64,000 bases of DNA from Vibrio sp. Isolate34 (lineage in GTDB: Bacteria; Pseudomonadota; Gammaproteobacteria; Enterobacterales; Vibrionaceae), in NCBI RefSeq assembly GCF_022397915.1, contig NZ_JAKEUO010000003.1:116518-180517 (forward strand), in the 5' to 3' direction. Positions 1 to 8,638 of the stretch are shown in pieces (the first letter of the stretch is position 1; each line of letters begins with the position of its first letter). The position numbers and the translations under genes are program-made. A model generated the notes under the pieces. It was not told the origin of the DNA. It saw only the letters and a program-made list of their open reading frames with translations, and did not search any database.

Positions 1-317
1 TCTTCGGCGTTGCACTGGTCGATGCCCGCCCCCGCTTGTTCTTTGGTCGACGACTCAGTAAGTTCGCCGTTTACTGCTGCTCTGCCTGCTAAATCTGGGT
101 GAGCGTTGATCAAAGCCAACTGTTTGCCTTGGTCGGCATTTAACAAGGTTGATGCCATTTTTAGATGAAGATTCTCAATATGATCATCTTCGGCATTCAA
201 ACCTTGGTCATACACCGCCTCAGCAACCCATGGGCTGTGTTCGTACACATCAGCAAAGTGCGCGACAAAAGTGTCACGGCTCATGGTTGTTGGTTGGCAA
301 GATCGAAATTCAGTCAC
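1..317 (-). CDS. uraD: OHCU decarboxylase UraD, partial (3' end outside window)
   Basis: Reading the minus strand from a GTG at 317, with GGAGG six bases upstream, gives about 105 codons that run off the left edge. The product contains the family signature HPDLAGRAA, followed by a Glu/Ser/Thr-rich segment as in other 2-oxo-4-hydroxy-4-carboxy-5-ureidoimidazoline decarboxylases. The enzyme makes S-(+)-allantoin from OHCU, the product of UraH. It starts 24 bases after the stop of puuE on the same strand, so the two are probably one operon. A downstream in-frame ATG exists about 12 codons in, but it has no comparable ribosome binding site. The C-terminal part cannot be seen. Confidence 0.88.
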   Translation of the reverse strand, partial: MTEFRSCQPTTMSRDTFVAHFADVYEHSPWVAEAVYDQGLNAEDDHIENLHLKMASTLLNADQGKQLALINAHPDLAGRAAVNGELTESSTKEQAGAGIDQCNAE

Positions 318-340
318 GTTAAGCCTCCTTGCTGTTCGTT

Positions 341-1261
341 CTAATTTTGTTGTTCGTTGTATGGGTGATGTTGGTGCCAGTGGTTCGCGATATCGATTCG
401 GCGACATAGCCACACGCTGTCATGCTGTTTGACGTAATCTAAGAAACGTCTTAATGCAGCAATACGACCGGGACGACCAATAAGACGACAATGCAACCCA
501 ACCGACATCATTTTCGGTGCGGTTTCGCCTTCCATATAAAGGGTGTCAAACGTGTCTTTTAGATATTGGAAGAACTGCTCACCCGAGTTGAAACCTTGCG
601 CGGTTGAGAAGCGCATGTCGTTTACATCGAGTGTGTAAGGGATCACCAGTTGTGGCTGACCGGTTTCGGTGTGCCAATAAGGCAGGTCATCGTCATAGGC
701 ATCTGAGTCGTAAAGGAAGCCACCTTCTTCTGCAACTAAACGACGAGTATTTGGCCCCGTTCGACCGGTATACCAACCTTGTGGGCGCTGACCGGTCACT
801 TGTTGGATGATCTCAATCGCTTTGGTCATGTGGTCGCGCTCTTCTGACTCATCAATGTATTGATAGTCTATCCAGCGATAACCGTGGCTACAGATTTCGT
901 GACCCGCTTCGACCATGGCTTTCGCTACGTCTGGGTGACGCTCAATTGCCATAGCGACCGCAAACACAGTCAGTGGGATTTCATATTCATCAAACAAGCG
1001 AAGAACACGCCACACACCCGCTCGGCTACCATACTCATAGATGGATTCCATGCTGATGTGACGTTCGCCTTTGATCGGCTGTGCTGACGGGATCTCTGAG
1101 AGAAAGGCTTCAGATTCGTCGTCTCCATGTAACAAACAACGCTCACCGCCCTCTTCATAGTTCAATACAAAAGAAACCGCGACGCGCGCATTACCTGGCC
1201 ATTGAGGGTTTGGAGGGTTAGCTCCGTAACCGATCAAATTTCTTGAATAATCCTTATTCAT
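341..1261 (-). CDS. puuE: Allantoinase PuuE (polysaccharide-deacetylase type)
   Basis: 306 residues, the usual length for PuuE, the allantoinase built on the polysaccharide-deacetylase fold. It hydrolyses allantoin to allantoate in the cytoplasm. Recognisable segments are SFVLNYEEGGE with LHGD near residues 30-47, ICSHGYRWIDYQ near 122-134, and GWYTGRTGPNTRRL followed by the YDSDAYDDDLPYW segment. The ATG at 1261 is preceded by GGAG. It is first in a minus-strand unit with uraD. A GTATAC palindrome lies about 125 bases upstream and probably controls this promoter. The role follows from the family and from the uraD/uraH neighbours. Confidence 0.92.
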   Translation of the reverse strand: MNKDYSRNLIGYGANPPNPQWPGNARVAVSFVLNYEEGGERCLLHGDDESEAFLSEIPSAQPIKGERHISMESIYEYGSRAGVWRVLRLFDEYEIPLTVFAVAMAIERHPDVAKAMVEAGHEICSHGYRWIDYQYIDESEERDHMTKAIEIIQQVTGQRPQGWYTGRTGPNTRRLVAEEGGFLYDSDAYDDDLPYWHTETGQPQLVIPYTLDVNDMRFSTAQGFNSGEQFFQYLKDTFDTLYMEGETAPKMMSVGLHCRLIGRPGRIAALRRFLDYVKQHDSVWLCRRIDIANHWHQHHPYNEQQN

Positions 1262-1385
1262 CCAAGTACTCCTAACATAAGTGGTTGGCTTAGCCGCTGT
1301 TTAGCTGGTTCATCAATATGATTCTTCTATTGGTGATTCCGCTATTGGTTATTTCAAAACCGAGCAACCTTACCCCTGTACATTT

Positions 1386-1397
1386 ATTGTATACAAT
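1386..1397. promoter_or_regulatory. Palindromic operator ATTGTATACAAT
   Basis: Perfect 12-bp palindrome, 125-136 bases upstream of puuE. The same core occurs before gcl (14600) and malate synthase (14851), which argues for a common regulator. The shape suggests a GntR/FCD-type protein, but that is inference. Confidence 0.65.
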
Positions 1398-1567
1398 TAT
1401 TTATCTCAATGTAAAGATTTTGTTATTCAAGTTAAATTTAGATGTTTTTACAATTTAAAAACAACAACTTAATAAATCACAACCTCACCAAAAAACGATA
1501 ATTAGGATCTATAAAGTCAGAAAAAAAGACACAATAGTTAACATTTTTCCAACAATTCGCTTTACTA

Positions 1568-1579
1568 ATTGTGTACAGT
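1568..1579. promoter_or_regulatory. Degenerate copy of the GTATAC-type operator
   Basis: ATTGTGTACAGT matches ATTGTATACAAT at 10 of 12 positions and lies about 110 bases upstream of uraH. It could serve the uraH promoter in the same regulon. Confidence 0.4.
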
Positions 1580-1687
1580 TCGTACATAGTTAGTGATAAC
1601 AAAGTGACCAGTTGCACTCTTTTGCAAGGTCGATATGGACAAACAAACCACGGAACAGAGGAGCGCCAAAAGCGCTATTAAAGGACT

Positions 1688-2041
1688 ATGGGAAGATTAA
1701 CAACACACGTATTAGACACCACACACGGCTTGCCTGGCGCAGAGATCAAGGTAGAGCTTTATAAGGTAAACGAAGACTCAACAGAAAAGCTGGCGACCGT
1801 GCTCACCAACTCAGATGGCCGAACCGATGCGCCGATTCTGGCTGGGAATGATTTCCGACCAGGGAAATATCAATTGGTGTTCTATGTAGCCGACTACTAC
1901 AAAAGCAAAGGTGTGGAATTGGATGGTGTGCCTTTCCTAGACGATGTGGTGATTCGTTTCGGCTTGGATGATCCCGATGCGCACTACCACGTTCCGCTTT
2001 TAGTCTCACCATACAGTTTCTCGACTTATCGGGGCAGTTAG
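1688..2041 (+). CDS. uraH: 5-hydroxyisourate hydrolase (transthyretin-like)
   Basis: 117 residues, beginning GRLTTHVLDTTHGLPGA and ending in the diagnostic YRGS tetrapeptide. Both ends are signatures of HIU hydrolases and carry the active-site His, Arg and Ser residues. There is no signal peptide, so it acts in the cytoplasm, converting 5-hydroxyisourate (the uricase product) to OHCU, the substrate of UraD. It is divergent from puuE-uraD across a 426-base control region. Length and motifs are complete. The preceding uricase step is not encoded in the window. Confidence 0.94.
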   Translation: MGRLTTHVLDTTHGLPGAEIKVELYKVNEDSTEKLATVLTNSDGRTDAPILAGNDFRPGKYQLVFYVADYYKSKGVELDGVPFLDDVVIRFGLDDPDAHYHVPLLVSPYSFSTYRGS

Positions 2042-2292
2042 TCCCGACGCTTAGAATCCCGATCTAGGCTCAATCACCCAATAACAAACAGATTCATGCG
2101 TGATGTGTGCACCCCAAAAGGTGTGCACTCACTAAACACGCTCATATAAAAATACTAACAACGTTATTAGTTAGAAGTTGATGACTAGAGAACAGATAAC
2201 TAGAGAAATAACGGCTAGGAAAACCTTAAAACTTAATATTGAAATCTCGCTGTATTCAATAAATGGATCACAACATAAAAGGACTTGCAGAC

Positions 2293-3636
2293 ATGAGTGA
2301 GAGTAAAACAGAAATACTCAACCAAGATGCGAACAACGGAATTTTAGAGAAACTCTTTAAGATTAAGGCACACGGAAGCAGCGTAAAAAATGAGTTAGTC
2401 GGCGGTGTCACCACCTTCGCGACCATGGCTTATATCATCTTCGTTAATCCACAAATCATGGCCGCTTCAGGCATGGATGCAGGGGCAGTATTTGTCGCTA
2501 CCTGTATTGGTGCCGCGATTGGTTGTTTGTTAATGGGCTTATTTGCTAACTGGCCTGTCGGCCTTGCACCGGGTATGGGCTTGAATGCGTTCTTCTCGTT
2601 CACAGTAGTAAGCGAGATGGGTTACAGCTGGGAAGTGGCGCTGGGTGCGGTGTTTATCTCCGGTATCTTGTTTGTCGGGATGAGTTTCTACAAAGTCCGC
2701 CAATGGATCATCGAGAGTATTCCTGAGAGCTTACGCTATTCCATGACTGCGGGTGTTGGTCTGTTCTTAGGTCTAATTGGCTTAAAAACAGCGGGTATCG
2801 TCGTCGAAAACCCAGCAACTTTGGTTTCACTAGGTGACTTCACCAAACCAGAAGCTCTGCTTGCTGCGATTGCATTCTTGATCATTGCGGTTCTGAGTGA
2901 GCGTAAAGTGTTTGGCGCGGTGCTTATCGGTATTTTGAGTGTAACGCTGGTCGGCATGATGCTTGGCCTAGTTCACTACGATGGCTTCTTCGCTGCGCCA
3001 CCAAGCCTAGCTCCTACCTTTATGGCAATGGATATCGCGGGTGCACTGAATGTATCGATGATCAGCGTTATCTTGGCTTTCCTTTTTGTAAACATGTTCG
3101 ATACCGCCGGTACATTAATGGGCGTGGCTGAGCGTGCAAATCTGACCAATCCTGAAACGGGTAAGATTGAAGGCCTGAGCAAAGCACTGAAAGCCGACAG
3201 TATTTCAAGCGTGGCAGGTGCATGTGTGGGTTGTCCGCCAGTAACCAGTTATGTAGAGAGTGCAGCCGGTGTTGCAGCAGGCGCACGTACTGGCCTTTCA
3301 GCAATCGTGGTTGGTGTATTGTTCTTAGCGGCAATTTTCCTATCACCGCTTGCAGGCATGATCCCAGCTTACGCAACGTCTGGCGCTCTTATTTACGTTG
3401 CATTCGTGATGATGAGCAGTATGCAGCACGTTGACTGGAAAGACTTTACCAACGGCGCACCTGCTGCAATCACAGCACTGATGATGCCACTGACCTTCTC
3501 TATCGCGAATGGTATCGCACTGGGTTTCATTACCTACACAGTGCTTAAACTGGCGACAGGTAAAACCAAAGATGTGTCTATCTCGATGTACTTCCTAGCG
3601 GCTATTTTCATCGCCAAGTTAGTGTTCATCGGCTAA
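2293..3636 (+). CDS. NCS2/AzgA-type purine permease
   Basis: 447 residues from the ATG at 2293, which has AAAAGGA nine bases upstream. An in-frame ATG at 2263 lacks a binding site. The N-terminus carries the AzgA-family signature NELVGGVTTFATMAYIIFVNP, and the body is a series of hydrophobic segments consistent with 12-14 inner-membrane helices. It also has the conserved segments FDTAGTLMGVAERA and TSYVESAAGVAAGARTG. The family (GhxP/AdeP-like) imports adenine or guanine/hypoxanthine with protons. Its place between uraH and an 8-oxoguanine deaminase favours guanine, hypoxanthine or a related oxopurine, but specificity cannot be read from the sequence. Confidence 0.88.
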   Translation: MSESKTEILNQDANNGILEKLFKIKAHGSSVKNELVGGVTTFATMAYIIFVNPQIMAASGMDAGAVFVATCIGAAIGCLLMGLFANWPVGLAPGMGLNAFFSFTVVSEMGYSWEVALGAVFISGILFVGMSFYKVRQWIIESIPESLRYSMTAGVGLFLGLIGLKTAGIVVENPATLVSLGDFTKPEALLAAIAFLIIAVLSERKVFGAVLIGILSVTLVGMMLGLVHYDGFFAAPPSLAPTFMAMDIAGALNVSMISVILAFLFVNMFDTAGTLMGVAERANLTNPETGKIEGLSKALKADSISSVAGACVGCPPVTSYVESAAGVAAGARTGLSAIVVGVLFLAAIFLSPLAGMIPAYATSGALIYVAFVMMSSMQHVDWKDFTNGAPAAITALMMPLTFSIANGIALGFITYTVLKLATGKTKDVSISMYFLAAIFIAKLVFIG

Positions 3637-3677
3637 CCCTATTGCTCCTGAGCAGTCATTTCTTGATTGCTCACAAC

Positions 3678-3707
3678 GTTGCTTGGCTCGTTCGCAAGCC
3701 AAGCAAC
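3678..3707 (+). terminator. Stem-loop after the AzgA-type permease
   Basis: GTTGCTTGGCT (3678-3688) pairs with AGCCAAGCAAC (3697-3707) over an 8-base loop. A short T-run follows at 3714-3718. It probably ends the permease transcript. Confidence 0.55.
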
Positions 3708-3861
3708 AACATGATTTTTAAGAAAGCTAATTGCATTGATGACGAGAGAGCAGAATCCCTACCGATTCAGTGCACCTTTTTTATGACCCTACGCAGTTTG
3801 TAGAAGTCATTATTTGACCGCCAATCGCCTGTAAATGGAAACGCAGGCAGAGGAATATCAA

Positions 3862-5313
3862 ATGAAACTTCTGTACACCCTTAATGAAAGACCGCCTCAT
3901 GGGCTAACCCTTCTACTTGCTTTACAGCATATGCTCGCCTCGATTGGTGGCATCGTCGCTGTCCCTCTTATTGTCGGCGCCTCTATCGGCTTACCTAACA
4001 CAGAGATCGTCTCACTGATCAATGCGGCGCTATTGGCGTCTGGTATTGTGACTGTCGCGCAATGTCTTGGCTTTGGCCCTGTTGGAATTCGATTACCCGT
4101 TGTTATGGGCTCAAGCTTTGCCTTTTTAGGTGTCGCTATCTCAATCGGTAACGAAGGTGGTGTCGCTGCCATTATGGGCTCGGCGCTTATCGGCTCGTTT
4201 GTGGTCATTGGTGCCAGCTTCTATATGGACAAGGTTCGCAAGCTGTTCCCAACCGTGGTAAGTGGTGTGGTGGTTACCCTAATCGGCTTAACCATTTTAC
4301 CGGTTGCCATGAACTGGGTCGGAGATTCTCCAGCCAACACGGAACAATTCGCCACGCTACCTAAACTGTTTCTCGCACTGGTCTCTTTGGGGATCGTGAT
4401 TGGCGTATCGGTTTACTGTAAAGGCGCGGTTGCGGCCTCCGCTATCGTGATTGGCCTAGCAGGTGGTTACATTGTGGCGCTCTCGCTCGGCATGGTCGAC
4501 CTTGAACAGATCAGCTCTGCTGCTTGGGTCGGTGGTCCTGAACCTTTCAAATACGGTTTTACCTTTTCTGCGAGTGCCATCATCAGCATGAGCTTGGTGT
4601 ACATCGTGGTTATCGCGGAAGCAACTGGCGACTTCATGGCACTTGGCAACAACTGCCAAACCCAAGTCAGCGGTAAAGATCTAAAACGTGGATTACTAGG
4701 CGATGGCCTTGGCAGCACCTTATCTTCGATTTTAACAGCGATGCCACTAGCATCATTTAGCCAAAACGTTGGTATTGTTGGTATCACTGGTGTTGCAAGT
4801 CGCTATGTAGTAGCTGCAACAGGTGGTTTGCTAATTTTAGGCGGTTTATTCCCGAAATTAGCCGCAATTGCCGTCACGATCCCTAAACCCGTATTAGGCG
4901 GCGTGGGCTTTGTGATGTTCGGAATGATTGCTTACGCGGGTATCCGCATGTTGATCAAAGCCGCAGACACCAAGCGAAATGCCTTGGTAATCTGTGTAGG
5001 GTTGGCATCTGGTTTGGCTGTAACATTCGAGCCAAGATTGTTGCAACACTTACCGCATGATTTGGCAAACTTCCTGCACTCTGGCATTACGACTGGCACC
5101 ATCATGACGGTTGTTCTTAACCTTGTATTGCCGAAGTCTTCACGTGCAGAAGAGCAAGAAGCGTTAGCCGAAAGCCAAGCGCAGGTTGAGCTAGAAATGA
5201 AAGAACAAGCTGAAGAAGAACTACACTCAAACGAGCAATCAGAGATTCAACAAGCAACAACAGAAACTGACGTTCAAACGGCATCAGAAAACCCTGAGCC
5301 AAAAACGAACTAG
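3862..5313 (+). CDS. NCS2 urate/xanthine permease (UacT/XanQ-like)
   Basis: 483 residues from the ATG at 3862, supported by AGAGGA seven bases upstream. A possible start 27 bases earlier has no such site. Typical NCS2 segments are LLALQHMLASIGGIVAVPLIVG at the start, the QCLGFGPVGIRLPVVMGSSFAF stretch, and ASFSQNVGIVGITGVASR with the family Gln/Asn pair. The protein is an inner-membrane proton symporter for urate or xanthine. The last ~55 residues form an unusual hydrophilic tail rich in Glu, Gln and Ser. The surrounding urate genes make urate or xanthine the likely cargo. Confidence 0.87.
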   Translation: MKLLYTLNERPPHGLTLLLALQHMLASIGGIVAVPLIVGASIGLPNTEIVSLINAALLASGIVTVAQCLGFGPVGIRLPVVMGSSFAFLGVAISIGNEGGVAAIMGSALIGSFVVIGASFYMDKVRKLFPTVVSGVVVTLIGLTILPVAMNWVGDSPANTEQFATLPKLFLALVSLGIVIGVSVYCKGAVAASAIVIGLAGGYIVALSLGMVDLEQISSAAWVGGPEPFKYGFTFSASAIISMSLVYIVVIAEATGDFMALGNNCQTQVSGKDLKRGLLGDGLGSTLSSILTAMPLASFSQNVGIVGITGVASRYVVAATGGLLILGGLFPKLAAIAVTIPKPVLGGVGFVMFGMIAYAGIRMLIKAADTKRNALVICVGLASGLAVTFEPRLLQHLPHDLANFLHSGITTGTIMTVVLNLVLPKSSRAEEQEALAESQAQVELEMKEQAEEELHSNEQSEIQQATTETDVQTASENPEPKTN

Positions 5314-5474
5314 ATGAATCGCTAATTAGCGTAAAACCGATTTCCGTAGAATCACGGGCGTAACGAAAACACTGAATATTTCATCGCCCTTGATTCGAAT
5401 TTATCTTTCAACAACAAATACCAAATAAAGACCCTCTTCCCTGAAAAGGCTGAGATGGCTAAGGACTACTATGA

Positions 5475-6836
5475 ATGGAAACCATCTGGATTAAGAATCC
5501 TCTCGCAATCTACACTGGCTCACACGCTGATGCAGAAGGCGGTATTGTCATTAAAGGTAATAAAATCATTGAGCTGGTTGGCAAACACAAAGAACCAACC
5601 TTACCCGTAGATTACAGCGTCGACGCCTCTCGTCATGTTGTGACTCCTGGGCTTATCAATGCGCACCACCACTTCTACCAAACCCTAACGCGTGCCTACC
5701 CCGGCGCACTCAATAAAGAACTCTTCCATTGGCTACAAAGTCTCTACCCGGTTTGGGCGAACCTCGATTCTGAAATGATGAGCCTCGCTACAGAGCTAGC
5801 ATTGGTCGAGTTAATGATGTCGGGCTGTACTACCGCATCCGATCACCATTACTTGCTACCTAATGGGCTTGAGCACGCCATCGATTTGCAAGTCGAGGCG
5901 GCAGAGAAGCTAGGCGTAAGAGCGATATTTACGCGTGGTTCAATGAGCCTAGGGGAAGATGAAGGTGGGCTACCTCCAAGACACACCATTCAAACCGAAC
6001 AAACCATCATTGATGACAGCCAGCGCTTGATTCGTGATTACCACCAGCGTGATGAAGGGGCGATGATTCAAATCGCTCTTGCGCCTTGTTCGCCGTTCTC
6101 GGTCACTACGGATCTAATGAAAGAGACCGCCAAGATCAGCGAGCGTGAAAACGTAATGATGCACACGCACTTATGTGAAACGCTCGATGAAGAGGATTTC
6201 TGTATTGAGAAGTTTGGCCTGCGCCCTGTCGATTACCTAGAAGATGTGGGCTGGCTCAACGAACGCACGTGGCTCGCTCATGGTATTCACTTCAATCCAG
6301 AAGAGATCAAGCGTTTGGGCAAAGCAGGCATTGGCATCAGCCACTGCCCGACTTCCAACATGATGTTGGCTTCTGGTATTTGTAAGAACAACGATCTTGA
6401 AGCCGCTGGCGTAAAAGTCGGACTGGGTGTGGATGGTTCAGCCTCGAACGACGGTTCTAACATGATTGCCGAAGTACGCATGGCAATGTACTTACAACGC
6501 CTGCAATACGGTTCGGCAAACGTATCTCACTTCGACGCACTGCGCTGGGCAACCTCAGGGTCTGCTGCTGCAATGGGCAGAACGGACATTGGTACGCTGG
6601 AAGTTGGTAAACAAGCCGACATCGCGATGTTCAAACTTGATGACATTCGCTTCTCTGGCAGCCACGATCCACTGGCAGCACTGCTGCTCTGCGGCGCTCA
6701 ACAAGCAGATAAAGTGATGGTTGCAGGTAAGTGGCGCGTCAACGATGGCGCTGTGATTGGCGTAGACATGGAGCAACTAATGCACCGTCATCACGCTGCT
6801 GCAATGAAGCTTGGTAAGCTGGCGATGAATAATTAG
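5475..6836 (+). CDS. 8-oxoguanine deaminase (amidohydrolase superfamily)
   Basis: 453 residues, the length of the 8-oxoguanine deaminases typified by Pseudomonas PA0142. Metal-ligand and active-site segments are LINAHHHFYQTLTRAYP near residue 60, HTHLCET near 230, WLAHGIHF near 264, SHCPTSNMML near 290 and GVDGSASNDGSN near 320. The family deaminates 8-oxoguanine to urate and ammonia, feeding urate degradation directly. The start at 5475 has AAGGA nine bases upstream; a nearby ATG at 5471 is in a frame that stops at once. It is probably cotranscribed with the permease ending at 5313. The older annotation as an AtzB-like chlorohydrolase fits less well with these neighbours. Confidence 0.85.
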   Translation: METIWIKNPLAIYTGSHADAEGGIVIKGNKIIELVGKHKEPTLPVDYSVDASRHVVTPGLINAHHHFYQTLTRAYPGALNKELFHWLQSLYPVWANLDSEMMSLATELALVELMMSGCTTASDHHYLLPNGLEHAIDLQVEAAEKLGVRAIFTRGSMSLGEDEGGLPPRHTIQTEQTIIDDSQRLIRDYHQRDEGAMIQIALAPCSPFSVTTDLMKETAKISERENVMMHTHLCETLDEEDFCIEKFGLRPVDYLEDVGWLNERTWLAHGIHFNPEEIKRLGKAGIGISHCPTSNMMLASGICKNNDLEAAGVKVGLGVDGSASNDGSNMIAEVRMAMYLQRLQYGSANVSHFDALRWATSGSAAAMGRTDIGTLEVGKQADIAMFKLDDIRFSGSHDPLAALLLCGAQQADKVMVAGKWRVNDGAVIGVDMEQLMHRHHAAAMKLGKLAMNN

Positions 6837-6866
6837 ATACACTCTATCTGAACTGGAAAAACACAA

Positions 6867-6889
6867 AAGGCCGACATTATGTCGGCCTT
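6867..6889. terminator. Bidirectional terminator
   Basis: AAGGCCGAC (6867-6875) and GTCGGCCTT (6881-6889) form a 9-bp stem with loop ATTAT, between the converging 8-oxoguanine deaminase and lipoprotein amidohydrolase genes. Confidence 0.75.
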
Positions 6890-6932
6890 ACTTATTAATC
6901 CACTCTATTCGACTTTAGAATCAGGGTATATC

Positions 6933-8369
6933 CTAATCCATCAAGCTCTTCGACTTAATCGCCTTCTTGGAAAGCTCTTTGGCAAAGGCTTTGATGTCAG
7001 TTTCAAACTCATCAACGCTTTGGCGGATTTCATCCAGTTGAACGGTTTGCATCACACGGTTTTCCATTACGACTTGGCCATTAACAATAGTCGTGTCGAT
7101 ATTGCTTGGGTTCGCTTGATAAACCAAGGTTGCGTATGGGTCGTAATTTGGCATCATATTCGCCGATTGTGTCTCTACAATCACGATATCCGCTTTTTTA
7201 CCGGCTTCAAGAGAACCGATTTGGTCTTCCATGTGTAGAGCTTTTGCACCACCTAATGTCGCCATCTCAATCACTTGCTCAGGAATCATGATGGTACGGT
7301 CAGAATGCTTTAAACGTTGCATGTTTGCGGCGTAACTTAGGGTACGCATGATATCGACTTGGTTCGAGCTCATAGGGCCATCTGTGCCTAAACCAATTCG
7401 CATATCAGCACGGTACATATCCCACGCAGGTGCAATTCCCGTCGCGCCTTTAGCGTTCGCCATTGGGTTATATGAGATGCCCGCATCGGCCTGTTTCAAT
7501 AGCTTTTGGTCGTTCTCTGACAGATGGATACCGTGAGCAATCACTACACGCTCATCCAGAACACCGATCTCATCCATGTATTCGACAGGCGATGTCGCTT
7601 TGGTTTCGTCTTTGATGCGCTTTTCTTCATTCGGAAATTCAGCAACATGAATCAACACGGGTACATCATATTGAGCAGACAGTTTATTGATTTCTTGTAG
7701 CTTATCTTTGCTCACTGTGTACACCGCGTGTGGCGCATACGCAGGCGTGATTAGCTCATCGTTTTTGTACTGCTCGATAAAGCCCTTGGCATACTCGATG
7801 CCGCCATAAGGTTCTTTGGCATCAACCACAGGGAATTTAATCACGGTTTCACCCAGCACGGCGCGCAGGCCGATTTCTTTGGTCGCCTTAGCCATTTCAT
7901 CCATGTGGTAATACATGTCAGCGTAAGTTGTAACACCACTTTGCGCTAATTCGATGCTGCCTAGCTTAGTCGCGTTGTAAATCAGTTCACGGCTTAGCTT
8001 TTCTGCTTCAAGCGGGAAGAAGTAAGCGAATAATCGGTTGGAAATACCCTCTTCGCCTAGGCCGCGAAACGCAATCATAGGAAGGTGGTTGTGAGCATTG
8101 ACCATGCCAGGCATAACAATGCCATCTTGAGCATCAATCACCTTTTCAGCACGGTATTGAGTAATCAAGTCCTCATTACCCACCGCGATGATCTGGTCGT
8201 TTTTCACAACAACAACGCCATCTTCAATCACATCCATTTCAGAGTTGATCGTCAGGACTTGTCCATTAGTGATAATCAGATCGGCGTTGTATGTTTGAGT
8301 TGCTACTGTCGAACCACAGCCAGCCAGTAAAACGGCGCTGATGGTGCATGCCAAGCTTTTAAGCGTCAT
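6933..8369 (-). CDS. Lipoprotein metal-dependent amidohydrolase (deaminase-like)
   Basis: 478 residues from the ATG at 8369. This start gives a compact lipoprotein signal, MTLKSLACTISAVLLAGCGS, with lipobox LLAGC. An upstream in-frame ATG at 8414 would spoil it. The mature part is a TRZ/ATZ-type amidohydrolase: MPGMVNAHNHLPM, YAPHAVYTVS, LIHVAEF, VIAHGIHLSEND and GLGTDGPMSSN carry the metal ligands and catalytic Asp. Cytoplasmic relatives deaminate S-adenosylhomocysteine, methylthioadenosine or guanine-like rings. Here the enzyme should sit in the periplasm, anchored to a membrane. Its place beside purine genes suggests extracellular purine or nucleoside deamination, which is inference. Confidence 0.82.
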   Translation of the reverse strand: MTLKSLACTISAVLLAGCGSTVATQTYNADLIITNGQVLTINSEMDVIEDGVVVVKNDQIIAVGNEDLITQYRAEKVIDAQDGIVMPGMVNAHNHLPMIAFRGLGEEGISNRLFAYFFPLEAEKLSRELIYNATKLGSIELAQSGVTTYADMYYHMDEMAKATKEIGLRAVLGETVIKFPVVDAKEPYGGIEYAKGFIEQYKNDELITPAYAPHAVYTVSKDKLQEINKLSAQYDVPVLIHVAEFPNEEKRIKDETKATSPVEYMDEIGVLDERVVIAHGIHLSENDQKLLKQADAGISYNPMANAKGATGIAPAWDMYRADMRIGLGTDGPMSSNQVDIMRTLSYAANMQRLKHSDRTIMIPEQVIEMATLGGAKALHMEDQIGSLEAGKKADIVIVETQSANMMPNYDPYATLVYQANPSNIDTTIVNGQVVMENRVMQTVQLDEIRQSVDEFETDIKAFAKELSKKAIKSKSLMD

Positions 8370-8598
8370 TGCTAAACCTATATGTTGTGCGTGTAATATT
8401 GTTAGAGGCTTCACTTTGGTGCTCTGAGCTATTCGCTTTTAAGACCAGTAAATGTCGCCGAATTTTGCGACACTATACCCTTATCTTTAAATAAAATGGC
8501 ATACCAAATCGAGCCGAATTCAAGAGAAATAAGTAATTGCACAACAGGTCACAAAAAGTAGCTTTACACTAGTCGTTACTGCTGTACAAAAACAAAAA

Positions 8599-8618
8599 AG
8601 GCCTGCAATCGCAGACCT
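8599..8618 (-). terminator. Terminator after the TetR gene
   Basis: On the minus strand AGGTCTGC pairs with GCAGGCCT (one mismatch, loop GATT). The run TTTTTTGTTTTTG follows. It ends the regulator at 8639. Confidence 0.7.
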
Positions 8619-8638
8619 AGATAAACCTTCAAATACCG

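Larger units (their letters stand above)
1262..1687. other. Divergent control region between puuE and uraH
   Basis: 426 bases without a supported gene. The stretch is AT-rich, with long A and T runs at about 1400-1560. It contains one perfect and one near-perfect copy of the palindrome that also precedes gcl and the malate synthase gene, one towards puuE and one towards uraH. No hairpin with a T-run is evident. Confidence 0.7.

Noticed and set aside
2104..2129. Hairpin GTGCAC-CCAAAAGG-GTGCAC-like after uraH
   Set aside because: Imperfect stem and no T-run; not enough to call a terminator.
5475..6836. AtzB/TrzA-like triazine hydrolase
   Set aside because: Family resemblance exists, but the HHHFYQTLTRAYP signature and the urate-gene neighbours fit 8-oxoguanine deaminase better.
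6879..7238. 119-codon plus-strand frame
   Set aside because: Antisense of the lipoprotein amidohydrolase; composition fits a shadow frame and no binding site is present.
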